DNA of 42,864 nt from Brachionus plicatilis (lineage: Eukaryota; Rotifera; Eurotatoria; Ploima; Brachionidae): contig QEOQ01000253.1 of assembly GCA_010279815.1 (NCBI GenBank), forward strand, positions 1,594,675 to 1,637,538. Direction: 5' to 3'. A model generated the notes under the pieces. The model did not search any database. It was not told the origin of the DNA and was given only the letters and a program-made list of their open reading frames with translations. Position numbers and translations under genes: made by a program. The stretch's first letter is position 1. Each line of letters starts with the position of its first letter. Shown piece after piece: positions 33,534 to 42,864 of this stretch.

Positions 33534-33659
33534 ATGTCATTCTTCAGCTTTAGAAACAAACGAAAACAGCAAAATTTCGATGAAAAAGAGTCTGAGCTAG
33601 ATAGTGATGATGAGGATGAAGACTTAGTGGACAGTTCTGACGAAGAGGACGTAGTTTAG
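33534..33659 (+). CDS. Small acidic ORF, 41 aa, unknown
   Basis: ATG-started frame: a basic start (SFRNKRKQQ) followed by an Asp/Glu/Ser-rich tail (SDDEDEDLVDSSDEED) to a stop, with AATAAA-like sequence about 45 bp on. It lies 370 bp inside the hAT-like terminus, so it may be the N-terminal remnant of a transposase. The acidic run is unlikely to arise by chance in such AT-rich DNA, but no family can be named. Confidence 0.3.
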   Translation: MSFFSFRNKRKQQNFDEKESELDSDDEDEDLVDSSDEEDVV

Positions 33660-34113
33660 AATTTTTAATAAGCAAAAAAAATTTTTTTATTTTTTGTTAT
33701 TTTCTTAATAAAATTGAGAAAAAAAACTTTAAAATTCGTTGTATTTGATATAAATATTGCTCAATTTTACTTTTAAAAAACAGAGATCTCATAATTTTGA
33801 TCATTTTTTCAATTCCACAAGCTACTTAAAATATGTTTCCTAAAAAGCAGAATTTCCGCTCATTAGTATCATATGTTGCGGCATTTTATTTCGAATAACA
33901 GAATTCTGTTTCAATTTATTTTTTCTAAGAATCTAAAGTAGATAAAAATTACATTTTCTCATTTTTTTCTCTTATTATCAATTAAATTTCAGAATTTATA
34001 AACATTTTTACAAATTTTTAATTATTATACCACAAAATAACTGTCTAAGTTTACTCGAAAATATAATATTTTCATTTATCACTTTTTGTTTTTGAATTTG
34101 TTCCAGAGCTAAT

Positions 34114-34878
34114 TCATTTTCCAATTCCACAAAGCCAAAAAAGTATCTTTTTTTGTGTCTTAACTTCATTACCATTTGACTCAAGCATCTGAACTATATC
34201 CAATGTGTCTTCTTTTTTATTATCTTCTCGATTATTTGGCATCGGTTCGGGTTCTAATGGATCATCAGTGCATAGGTCTTTCAATTCGAGTTCCAATTTT
34301 GGAATTGACTTCATTGGAATACAGATGAAGTAGAATAAATCTCATTGGGTTTTTCAAAATATCTAATCAAATAAACGTCAAAAAGTTAAACTTGAAATTT
34401 AAAAAAATTAAAGGTACCATAGTGATTCATTAAGGATTTCTTTTACCGGTAAACCGGTCATAACGTTTCCTTTTTAATATATTTTTTATTGTTAATGTTT
34501 AGTTAATTAAAATAGAGTGAGAGCATAATCAGAATTTTCATTTAAACATTTCCTATCTTAACCATAATAAGAATATTTAAAAAGAAAAAACAGACAAAAA
34601 CAGATGTTAGGCCAACTGTCATTCCAGGCCATGGAAAATTCTGATCTATAGCTCGATGAAGGCTGAAATAGTACCCTTGAGGCACACCACAAGTAGTATT
34701 ACTAAAAAATGTTGTTGAAGATATTGCGTAGCTATATTTTTCAATTAAGCCTTGGATACCACAAATTTTACTAAAGCCTTTTAATTCTTTAAATAATTTT
34801 GGATTTAGATTTTTATTAATATACTATTACTAGCCAGAATGAATGCTACGATAATCATTACAATTGTTTGAATTAAGT
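34114..34878 (-). pseudogene. Relic of an SLC5-family sodium/solute cotransporter
   Basis: Two exons join in phase: 34878-34831 (LIQTIVMIIVAFILA) and 34777-34602 (SFSKICGIQGLIEKY, then NTTCGVPQGYYFSLHRA and FPWPGMTVGLTS). These match the transmembrane segment and the following extracellular loop of SGLT-type transporters, where LQT-x-IM, GL-EKY and PWPG are typical. A third piece at 34314-34114 is an acidic loop ending KKILFWLCGI, like the segment before the last helix of SGLTs. It is followed by a stop or 1-nt shift. About 300 residues of helices that should lie between these pieces are absent, as is the N-terminal part. The pieces are in the right order on one strand, so this is a decayed gene or a truncated duplicate. 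ACCGGT-rich transposon-like sequence lies in the gap. Confidence 0.5.
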
Positions 34879-36024
34879 CTAAAGAAGATAATTTAACTAT
34901 AATAATGATCTCAGAGCTGTTTTTAATTTATAGCTTTATAGAATCAATTTTTTAATTTTCAACAAATATTATTATTAAAAGCTTAAAAAAAATTAAATAG
35001 CAGAAATAATTTATTTAATAATCAAATTTTTTAATTTCGTATGTTAAATCTGATCCATTTTTAAAACATCAGCTTTTAAATTTTTTTAGAAAGAATATTA
35101 ATTATGAATGCGACATTGAAAAGTAAAAAAGAAAATGAGTAAATTTTTATTTTAAAGTTTTTATTTACATATTATTTGAAATTGGGTTTAATAATTTGAC
35201 TTAGTTTGACATTAATAGTTTTTCAATATTTTAATTACAATTGAAAAACAATGATTAAAAATCTTATCTTGTTAGAAACTTGATAATGATTTTTAAAAAA
35301 AGATTTAATTAGAATTTACTAAAGATTTTAAAAAATAAACAATAAAATTAAAGCAAAAATTCATTGATAAATAAGAATATATAAATACTTTTAGGTAGAG
35401 AACAAATAAAAAATAGAATTTCTTAAATTTAAAATAAAATTTATTTTACGATTTTTTTTTTAATTTTCAATTTATAGTTTAAAATTTAAAATTTTTCATC
35501 TTATTTACTACATTTTAAATTTATAGAAACCCAAAAAAGAAAAATGTTTAATAAACGATTTCTGGTGAAAATTAAAATTTAAAATTAAAATACATATTAA
35601 GTGCGTTGAGTGTTTGAACTAAAATCAAAATGACTCTAATTACATACATTTTATTTGGAGGCATATTCAATTTTATAACTTATTTAAACATCAAATAAAA
35701 ATTTAATAAAAACGAATATATTAATTTTATCTAAATCTTATTAATACATGCCCGCAAAATCTTTTTGTAAAATATTCCATGATATTATTTCAATTAAAAA
35801 ACTAAAAATGTTTTCAATAAACAAATATTTGCATCTTTAATCAACATACAATTCAAATTAAGTAACAATTTAAAAAACTAAAATCGTATCTTAAATATAA
35901 AAATAAATACAATATAAGCGACTTATATGTCCTCCTTAAAGGCATTATTTTTCGAAAATACCTTTTAATTTTAAAAATAAAAACATCTAATTTAAAAAAA
36001 AAAATCTGATTTTTTGTTTGAACG
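34879..36024. other. Intergenic, no gene seen
   Basis: AT-rich sequence where the 5' exons of the SLC5 relic would be expected; none was recognised. It should include the promoter of the downstream secreted-protein gene. Confidence 0.5.
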
Positions 36025-39000
36025 ATGAAAACCCATCAAGATGCATTGTTCATCGTAATGATTACTCTTTTATTTAGCTTTTCAAAGGGAACTGAGGTCC
36101 AAAAAATATGTAGAGATGATACTGCTCCATTCAGACTCTCATGCATTTCGAATACAGGTGTTTCCATTCAATCAGTTTCTGTCCAATTTACATCAAATAA
36201 TACAATCAACAAAGAATGTGAAACTTTAATTTTTTATAACATTACTGAAAATACGCGACCGTTCCAGGATACGTGTAATCGGGCATCAGACAGAAGTATG
36301 TGCATATTGGATCAAGGATATGTGATCAGTCTATTTCAACCTTCTTCAGTGCCTCCTAACATCTATATGATACCGATTCGACTCTTATTCATTTACGACT
36401 GTTTAGGTAGGAGTTTATAAAAATTGATGGGCTCATAATTTTTTTTTTTTAGGTCTTGAATTTTTGGAAAACAACTCGAATAAATATGAATTCAAATTTC
36501 GCCTAATTTTACCAACAATTTTTTTTATTTACTTTAAAAGCTTAATTTAAAATTCAAATTTAAAAAAGAAATTATAGCATTAGATAACACTTGTAATCTA
36601 AAGAAATCGCTAATTGCAGAAATTTTATAATGAAAAAATGATTTTTAATAAAAATATAAAAAAAAATTTTATACAATCTTTATTTGTCATCGTCAATTTG
36701 TTCGAGCCAATTTCAGGTAGTAAATTTTATGCTGTATTCAAAAAATTTTTGATAAATTATATTAAATTTAGTCAAATATTCATTTTATTATTTTTTTAAA
36801 TGTCAAAGTTTAATTTATTCAAGTAATTTTGGAGACTACATTTTCTGATGAGTTTATTTTAGATACTATAAAATATCAGATGAAAAGCAAATCTGAAAGA
36901 AAAGAGAATATTTAATTAAATTTTGAGGATATATTATTTTTCAAGCATCTTGACAATTCACTTAAAATTTCCGATCTATTTTGAAATTAATGATAAGGTA
37001 TGTAGGTTTTCCAATTTTAATAAAAGTAGCTAATTATTATTATTATTAAGTGCTTCCATACGCGATCAAATACTTTTTCAATATTAAACATTACGGAATC
37101 CCATGATGAGCATCAAACTTTGAAGATAAGAAAACCGAAATGTTCAACAGAACAAATATTTTTTTTTAATTTTTTCTTCTCATTTTTGTAGTTGCTAAAA
37201 TTGTAGTTTTTTTTAATTTTTTCAATCGTTACTCATTTTTTAATTGTTCTTTTTTACAATTTTTACTGTACAAGTTCAACTTTTAAATAATTTTTTTTCA
37301 CTTACGGGCTTCTATTTTAAAGAGGGCACTGAGTTAGTGGTCGGCCTTTGCATAAGAGCAAATAAGTGTATAAATTAAGGTATCACTTATTTTTTTTACT
37401 ATTGAATGCATTAAAGATAGTGTTGTTGTGTTCAAAAATGTTCTTTTCAAAATCTTTATTGTTGAGGCAAAAAACCTTGAAATGCCTCTTGACGATAGTT
37501 TAAGTGATTGAGGATAATTTAAAAATAAAAAAAACGTGTCATAAAGTTTTTGTGTGAAATTTGGCGATATGATGAGTTTAACTTCAGGTTTTATTTGGGT
37601 TTAGAAGTCATGCACATTTTTTTCTTCTTTACAGGTGTTAGGTGATTTTCCATATTTCATAGAGAATAGTTGAAGTAATAAATGATGAATAAAATTACAG
37701 ATGAGAATTAATTTAACATATTTATAATTGAATATCTTACTTTAACGAATATTTTTTAATTTTTTTTTTAAATTTATTAATATCAAAAAATATTTATCTT
37801 AGAAAATTTTTTTCATGTTGAACACTTTAAAAATTGTGTGTTGACATTTTTAATAATAAATCTTTCGATAAATATTTAAATTCAAATAAGATGATTTTTT
37901 ATCTATTGTTAAATTTTTTTAAGTTGAGCTTTTGTTTGCTTAGAATAACATTAAAAAAAATCTATAAAGGATCTTTTTTTTTTCAAAATATCAATTATTT
38001 AAGCTGGTAGGAATTTTAATTGTTTTTTTTTTTTTTAAATCGTTTATTAAAAAATTTATTTTATAAATGGACTGTGCGAATTTTGGTACAAAAAACAAAA
38101 AAAATATTTTAACATAGCAAAAGCTTAAGTTCTGACGGACCAAAACATTAACACAGAATTCACAATTTTCTTTATTTTCCAGATTTATTGCTACGTTTTG
38201 CAGAATCAATATATTAATGGTACAAATGATGCATCAGTTGCTGCAATTTACCGAATATGTTTTGGTCCGTCAGAACTTAAGCTTTGGCATTTTTAAAATT
38301 TTGTTTTTCTATTACCAAAATTCATGATGCCTTATAAATGGCTTTTGGTAAGAAAACTTCTTTGGCGTTGTGAAAATGAGTAAAAATTAGACAAAAAATT
38401 TTCTTTTTTAAAATTAGAAATTAAAAAATTTTATTAATATAATGGTTATTTTGTAAAAACGCCACAAAAACGCGTTTTTTTAGATTTAACTAATCTTCCT
38501 ATTTTTTTTAACCAATGCTTAAAAATTTCTTAAGACAAGTTATTTTACATTGCAAAAGATTTATTTTTAAAAAATTTTAATGTTTTTTTCATGCTTTCTA
38601 GAAAATGAATTTTATAATATTTTAATATTTTCTAAATTTTTAATTCCTAGCCAGCCTCAAATTCAATCTTCCTCGTCAAAAGCATAACTTTTCCAAGACC
38701 TTAATAGCCAGTCTCATTTTCACTCACTTACCTTTTTCCTTAGATATCGAGAAAATCGAAATATTTTTTTGGCTTGAAATAACGCTCACATTTTTACGCG
38801 CGAAAACGCCAGACTAACGTCAAAAAACGCTTGATTTACGTGCGTCAATCAGTCTCTTTTTAAGGCGTTTTTAGTTCTACGGGAATATTATTTGAATTAT
38901 TTTTTGAAAAAATTAAAACCATTACCAATTAACTTCTAAAAAAAGAAAAAATAAGCTTGAAAATTACAAACCAAATGTTTTACTAATATTTTTCGATAAA

Positions 39001-40381
39001 GCTGTCGTCATTTTTATCTTCTCTGTTTATTTTGATTAAAATTAATTTTTTATAATTAAAAAAAAATGAATATAAAAAATTAAAATATATTTTATCTTAA
39101 TTTTCATACAGGTAAAAAAATAATTGCGTCTAAAATCAAACATATTCATGCATTTTTTAAAGTTTGATTATGAGTTTGAGTGCTTTGTACCAAATAGTGG
39201 TCCTGAGTTATTCACTCAAAAATTAAAGTGAAAACATGTTAAAAAATTTACAAAAAATCAAAAAAGTAATGTGTCATTTTATATCAGTTTCGATTAAATT
39301 ATCTTTAAAATTTATTTAAATTTTCTAATTAAATTTTTAATTCTTAAAATAAAAAAATTAATTTAATTCACCCTTTAGTAAATTTAAAAATATTTCAAGA
39401 CAATCAATTGCACTAGTGTAAGTTAGAAAATTTTTGAGTAAAATTAATGTAAGTATGAGTGATTGACTCAACATTTGAGTGAATCACTCATATTCACTAT
39501 TTGACCTACTAATTTTTAAAAAAAAATTTTTATTGTAAAATTTTCAAAAATAAAATCAATTGAAAAATTTTAATCGATTTTTGAATTTAATCAATTTATT
39601 GCCAACTCATTTAGTTCTTAATGTAAAAAAAAATCGACTTTTAAGTTCTAATTTCACATTCTTCACTAAAAATCAACTATAATAGTTATTTTGAAAAGGA
39701 TTAACAATTTGCCACAATGATTACAATTTAACCAACTACAATCTGTACTGTCCAAACATACAAGACTTTATTTTGATCACAAATTTGGTCGGCTCATTTA
39801 TAAATAGTGTCTCTATTCCTGGTTGTTTGAATCAGCCGGACTTTACTTCAAATTCAGTTGTTCAAGTAACTTCTTCATTGTGTGGATACTGTATCAACAA
39901 AAGTCCATGCGTTTTTACCAGAGAATTAATCGACCAATATAATCTGTTCAGCTTGAAAACTTTTAATTTACCACCAAATTCCAACTCTAAACCAATTAGC
40001 CTAATGGTACAGTACCTATGCTTGGACCGATCTTTGTACAATTTCTATTCACAGTCAATTTATTGTTCTCTTTTGGTCTCAACTGATACCACAATTAATT
40101 ACAGGACAAGTGTTGATACGCCTACAGCTAGGACAACAGCTGAATCAGTCACCACCCCAACAACTAGCAGTTTATTTTCAATTACAAGCCAAATGGATAG
40201 AACTAGTACGAATTCAGTAGCTTCAACCTCAAGAAGAACAACAACGTCAAGTCCAGTTATTGATTATGAATATAATGATGAAAATGTTTACTGCATTTCG
40301 CGAGGCTCTGGAATTCAAGCTTCCAAAAAAAATGCATTCTTGTTAATTATTTTAATTTATTTTCCCATTTTAAATAAATAA
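36025..40381 (+). CDS. Secreted, probably GPI-anchored protein with two Cys-rich lectin-like domains and mucin-like stalk
   Basis: Exon 1 (36025-36406) and exon 2 (39699-40381) join in phase 1 for 354 aa. A signal peptide (LFIVMITLLFSFSKG) precedes domain 1 (about residues 28-128): IC-x-DD...RLSC...C...C...MCIL...YDCL. Domain 2 starts at the exon join (TICHNDYNL...LYCPN...C-GYC...PCVF...VQYLCL) and repeats the pattern, so the two are probably homologous. The form recalls SUEL/galactose-binding lectin domains, but I am not sure of the family. Residues about 235-300 are a Thr/Ser-rich mucin-like stalk. The C-terminus (GSGIQASKK then a hydrophobic run) fits a GPI-attachment signal. The 3.3-kb intron is far longer than others here and holds a hairpin element. 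Further exons inside it cannot be excluded. Confidence 0.55.
38120..38285. repeat. MITE-like hairpin in the long intron
   Basis: Perfect 29-bp inverted arms (AAAGCTTAAGTTCTGACGG... at 38120-38148 and its complement at 38257-38285) enclose a 108-bp unique loop. No coding potential. A short non-autonomous foldback element is the simplest reading. Confidence 0.75.
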
Positions 40382-40431
40382 ATAAATAAAATTAATGCTT
40401 AAAAAACAAAGATGAGATTGATAAAATTTTA
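40382..40431. terminator. Shared 3' region of two convergent genes
   Basis: Only 50 bp lie between the stop codons of the lectin-like gene (plus) and the SWSAP1-like gene (minus). AATAAA on the plus strand overlaps the first stop (40381-40390), and AATAAA on the minus strand overlaps the other (TTATTAATAAAA). The two mRNAs must therefore overlap at their 3' ends or have very short 3' UTRs. Confidence 0.6.
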
Positions 40432-41329
40432 TTAATAATTATTTAGATTAAGACTTTTCTCTTTTTGACTTATGTTATAAAGACATAAATCAGAATCTCG
40501 ATTTTCAAATTTCAAAGTATATTCCAAATTTTCATCCAAACAATTTTTATAAACAATTTCATACAATATGTCTTTATCAATTGTATTGATTGAACAATAG
40601 GAATCAAAAAGATATTTCAGACGATTTGCTTCTTCGCACTTTTGTCTAGTGCCTACAATACCGGTACAATTTCTTAGTAAAATAAATGAAAAAGAAATTG
40701 ATAAAACTTAGAGCTAAGATTGAAAACTTACGAAACTGTATTCAAGTAATCTAGAACACTTTTAATATGTGATCCAATTAGTAAATTTTGTCTAATACAA
40801 TCAAGTTCCTTGAAAAAGCAAAAATTATAATCTAAATAATTTTACTATGCCAACCTGTTCATGTTTGTGTATGTCCAAAAAATCTACTAAGTCTTCGACA
40901 ACAATATGAGATGGAGTTTTTTGATTAAGGTGAACATCTGCCAAATATTCTATCAACTGGTCAGTTGTCTGAAAATATCTAAAAATAAATTACAAAATTT
41001 GAAAAACGAAAATTTGAAAACAACTTGAATTTTATTTGCTTAAGAAGGTTTTCATTGCTTGGCTTGGGCATGTTGTGAACAAATAATGGAATCGATTTGA
41101 AATCTTCTTTACGAATGTAAATAACTTCTTTGGTCGGATAGGCATTTGCAGAAGATAAACATGATTGAAATATAAGCGATGTTTTGAACAAGGAATTGTC
41201 ACCGAAAAATAAAAGATTTTTTCGAAAGTTTGATTCTTTGCTTATCAATCGACTCACATCATTATTCTGATCAGTCAATTTTTCTAATGATTGTATCGGA
41301 AATATAAGGCTCAATACTGAATTTTGCAT
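40432..41329 (-). CDS. Small RecA-fold ATPase-like protein resembling SWSAP1 (Shu complex)
   Basis: Four exons, 41329-41025, 40978-40855, 40808-40738 and 40672-40432, give 246 aa; human SWSAP1 is 229. Walker A is LLFFGDNSLFKTSLIFQ: Lys49 and Thr50 are kept but the usual Gly before Lys is Phe. Next come EVIYIRKEDFKSIP and a strand HIVVEDLVDFLD at about 126-137, a weak Walker B. The order and spacing follow SWSAP1, the RAD51-paralog-like partner of SWS1 in homologous recombination. Similarity was judged from memory of the family and is modest. The third intron is ambiguous: the donor used (GTTTCG) gives NCTGIVGTRQ, a good core strand; a better consensus donor five bases on (GTAAGT) would need the acceptor before GCACTAG. 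The ATG directly follows an AAAAAG. Confidence 0.5.
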
Positions 41330-41661
41330 CTTTTTATTAAATAACAATACAAATTTAAAAATTGAATTAAATTTTAATTTAATTCAAAGTATTAAAAGAA
41401 AAAAAATTGTCTTTTTATTTGTGTGCTGCAAATATAAAGATTAATTTACATTTAAATGTTTAATAAACAATCATTTTTATTGATTTTAAACTTTGTGTTA
41501 ACATTCAGTAAAGATTTATGCTCTCAGTTTCTTTTTCTTTTATCTACACTACATTATACCGGTAATTTGAAATTTTTGTACATAAATCTAAAACAAAGAA
41601 AAAGTAAAAACGTCATATTTTTTTTCATATTTGTGCAAAAATGATTCTGTAAACAGTTCAA

Positions 41662-41809
41662 TATTGTACAAATTTATACAAACGGATTCTTAGCTCTGCA
41701 AAAACTCTGCAATTTATTGCATATTTTTAATAAAATATTTTGTGCAATTTAAGGTAAATTGAAGAGTTTTTGCAGAGCTAAGAATCCGTCTGTAAAAATT
41801 TTTACAATA
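41662..41809. repeat. MITE-like hairpin 1 of the right end
   Basis: Arms of about 47 nt (41662-41708 and 41763-41809), with a near-perfect core ACGGATTCTTAGCTCTGCAA and its complement, around a 54-bp AT-rich loop. Confidence 0.75.
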
Positions 41810-42201
41810 CTGTATTCAATTTTTTTATTGGTTTTAAATTTTTACCTTTTTTTACGTAATTTTACGTAAAATTACATATCCATACGGACTAATATTTGAG
41901 TAAAATTACGTTAGCTAACTGAAAGTTGAAAAAGTGTTTAAAAAAACTAACCTTTAACTTTGCCAAGGATTTTATGACATTTTTTGCTATAATTAGATTT
42001 TCTAATAAGCTGTAATCAGCATACGTGTCTTCCGATCTATTAATGATTAATTGAGTGATTCATAGGATTCGAGCTGAATACATTATCTGGAGATGAATAC
42101 ATTATCAAGATACATTTTTAAATATTTAAATGAAAAATTTCGTGACTTTTTACATTAAGATAAATTGGCATCTTGAAGTTAAGGATCAAAAACATCATAT
42201 C

Positions 42202-42448
42202 AAATAGTATATTGTTTATAACTTTAGAATGGTATTTGATTAAATCTCTCTGCAAAATGCTAAATATTAAATGAGACTAAAAACTCTGCAATTAAATTGT
42301 GCAATTGAATTAAATATTTTTTAATGGCGTGAATTTTCATCCAAAATTGCAGAGTTATCTAATATTTTGCATGTTTGCTGCATTATTTAGCATTTTGAAG
42401 AAAGATTTAATCAAATACCATTCTAAAGTTATAACAAATATGCTATTT
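42202..42448. repeat. MITE-like hairpin 2 of the right end
   Basis: Arms of about 46 nt (42202-42247 and 42403-42448) with the core ACTTTAGAATGGTATTTGAT and its complement. Inner matches (GCAAAATGCTAAAT at about 42252-42265 and its complement near 42384-42396) extend the stem. The loop holds ACTCTGCAAT, which also occurs in hairpin 1. Confidence 0.75.
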
Positions 42449-42864
42449 AACCTGATTTTTTGAATGAAATTAAATAAACAATTTACTTTTTACGATATTT
42501 TTGGGGCTTTCGATTTTTAAACCTTAAAAAATAGGAACAAAAAGTAAATAAATTTAAGAAATAATGTGGTTTAAATTTTTGTGTTTGAATAACAAAATGT
42601 ATCCAATGTAGAAATAACACTTAAAAAGTGCGATGTTTCAAATATTTTTTTCAGTTCAATAATTTTAAGTTAATATTGCAAGCATGAAAAAGTTTTGTTT
42701 TTTTATATAAAATTTGAGTTTGGGTTTGTGATATGATGATCCTTAAGATAATATTTGTAGTTTAAAAAACAATCTACGCTCTGTTTTCCATTTTTTATAA
42801 ATTGAGTTTTTTTACAAGGAAATGTTATTTCAGCACAAACAATTTCTGATTAGCACAATGAAAA

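Larger units (their letters stand above)
41330..42864. other. Right end: no confident gene, two hairpin elements
   Basis: A short plus-strand frame from the ATG at 41456 begins like a signal peptide (FLLILNFVLTFS) and could be a first exon with a donor at GGTAATTTG near 41560, but no second exon was found. The rest is AT-rich, with the two inverted-repeat elements listed separately. Nothing else could be supported. Confidence 0.4.

Noticed and set aside
38455..38885. Repeated AAAACGCC/GGCGTTTT motifs that might be ends of another small element
   Set aside because: Only about 11 bp match as an inverted pair and no duplication of flanking bases was found.
39425..39495. GAGTGATT...AATCACTC inverted pair
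   Set aside because: Short imperfect arms with no sign of a mobile element or gene signal; could be chance in low-complexity sequence.
41456..41644. Plus-strand frame with signal-peptide-like start
   Set aside because: Hydrophobic start codons arise easily in AT-rich DNA and no second exon was found.
1..42864. CRISPR arrays, operons, ribosome binding sites
   Set aside because: The window is eukaryotic nuclear DNA with spliceosomal introns; no regularly spaced repeats or bacterial signals are present.

Overview
This is nuclear DNA from an AT-rich invertebrate animal. The evidence is short GT-AG introns (many of 49-60 nt), AATAAA signals after stop codons, non-LTR and DNA transposons, and animal gene families (GILT, LCB2-type serine palmitoyltransferase). 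The secreted GH16 beta-1,3-glucanase with a PAN-like N-terminal module, together with the base composition, fits a monogonont rotifer (Brachionus-like); that is inference.

Layout. 0.4-1.5 kb: an intact, intronless GH16 glucanase. 1.75-9.3 kb: a graveyard of mobile elements. It holds GATCAC-rich tandem repeats, a 5'-truncated LINE, a decayed Mutator-like transposase, a decayed transposase with RAG1/Transib-like motif order whose 3' end occurs twice, a small spliced gene or relic, and a hAT-like terminus. 9,347-20,170: one large, well-preserved DNA transposon with 2.17-kb terminal inverted repeats and an 8-9 bp target duplication. It carries two divergently transcribed genes: a FLYWCH/MULE (Phantom-like) transposase with an OTU protease domain at its C-terminus, and an 11-exon accessory gene coding for coiled coils, two Myt1-like C2HC fingers and a Cys-rich tail. 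Both inverted repeats also carry a GC-rich piece of an unidentified gene. 21.4-32.5 kb: three host genes, a GILT thiol reductase and two head-to-head paralogs of LCB2 serine palmitoyltransferase. The paralogs have mosaic identity and differ reciprocally in introns. 33.1-34.9 kb: relics, including exons of an SLC5 sodium/solute cotransporter. 36.0-40.4 kb: a secreted, probably GPI-anchored protein with two Cys-rich lectin-like domains and a mucin-like stalk. It converges, with about 50 bp between stop codons, on a small RecA-fold gene resembling SWSAP1 of the Shu recombination complex. The right end holds two hairpin (MITE-like) elements.

The most notable object is the 10.8-kb transposon. Its transposase, OTU domain and accessory protein form a gene set I do not recognise as a described combination. 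All gene models with introns were built by hand from splice signals and reading-frame phase; none is backed by transcripts. Functions are assigned from motifs visible in the translations.
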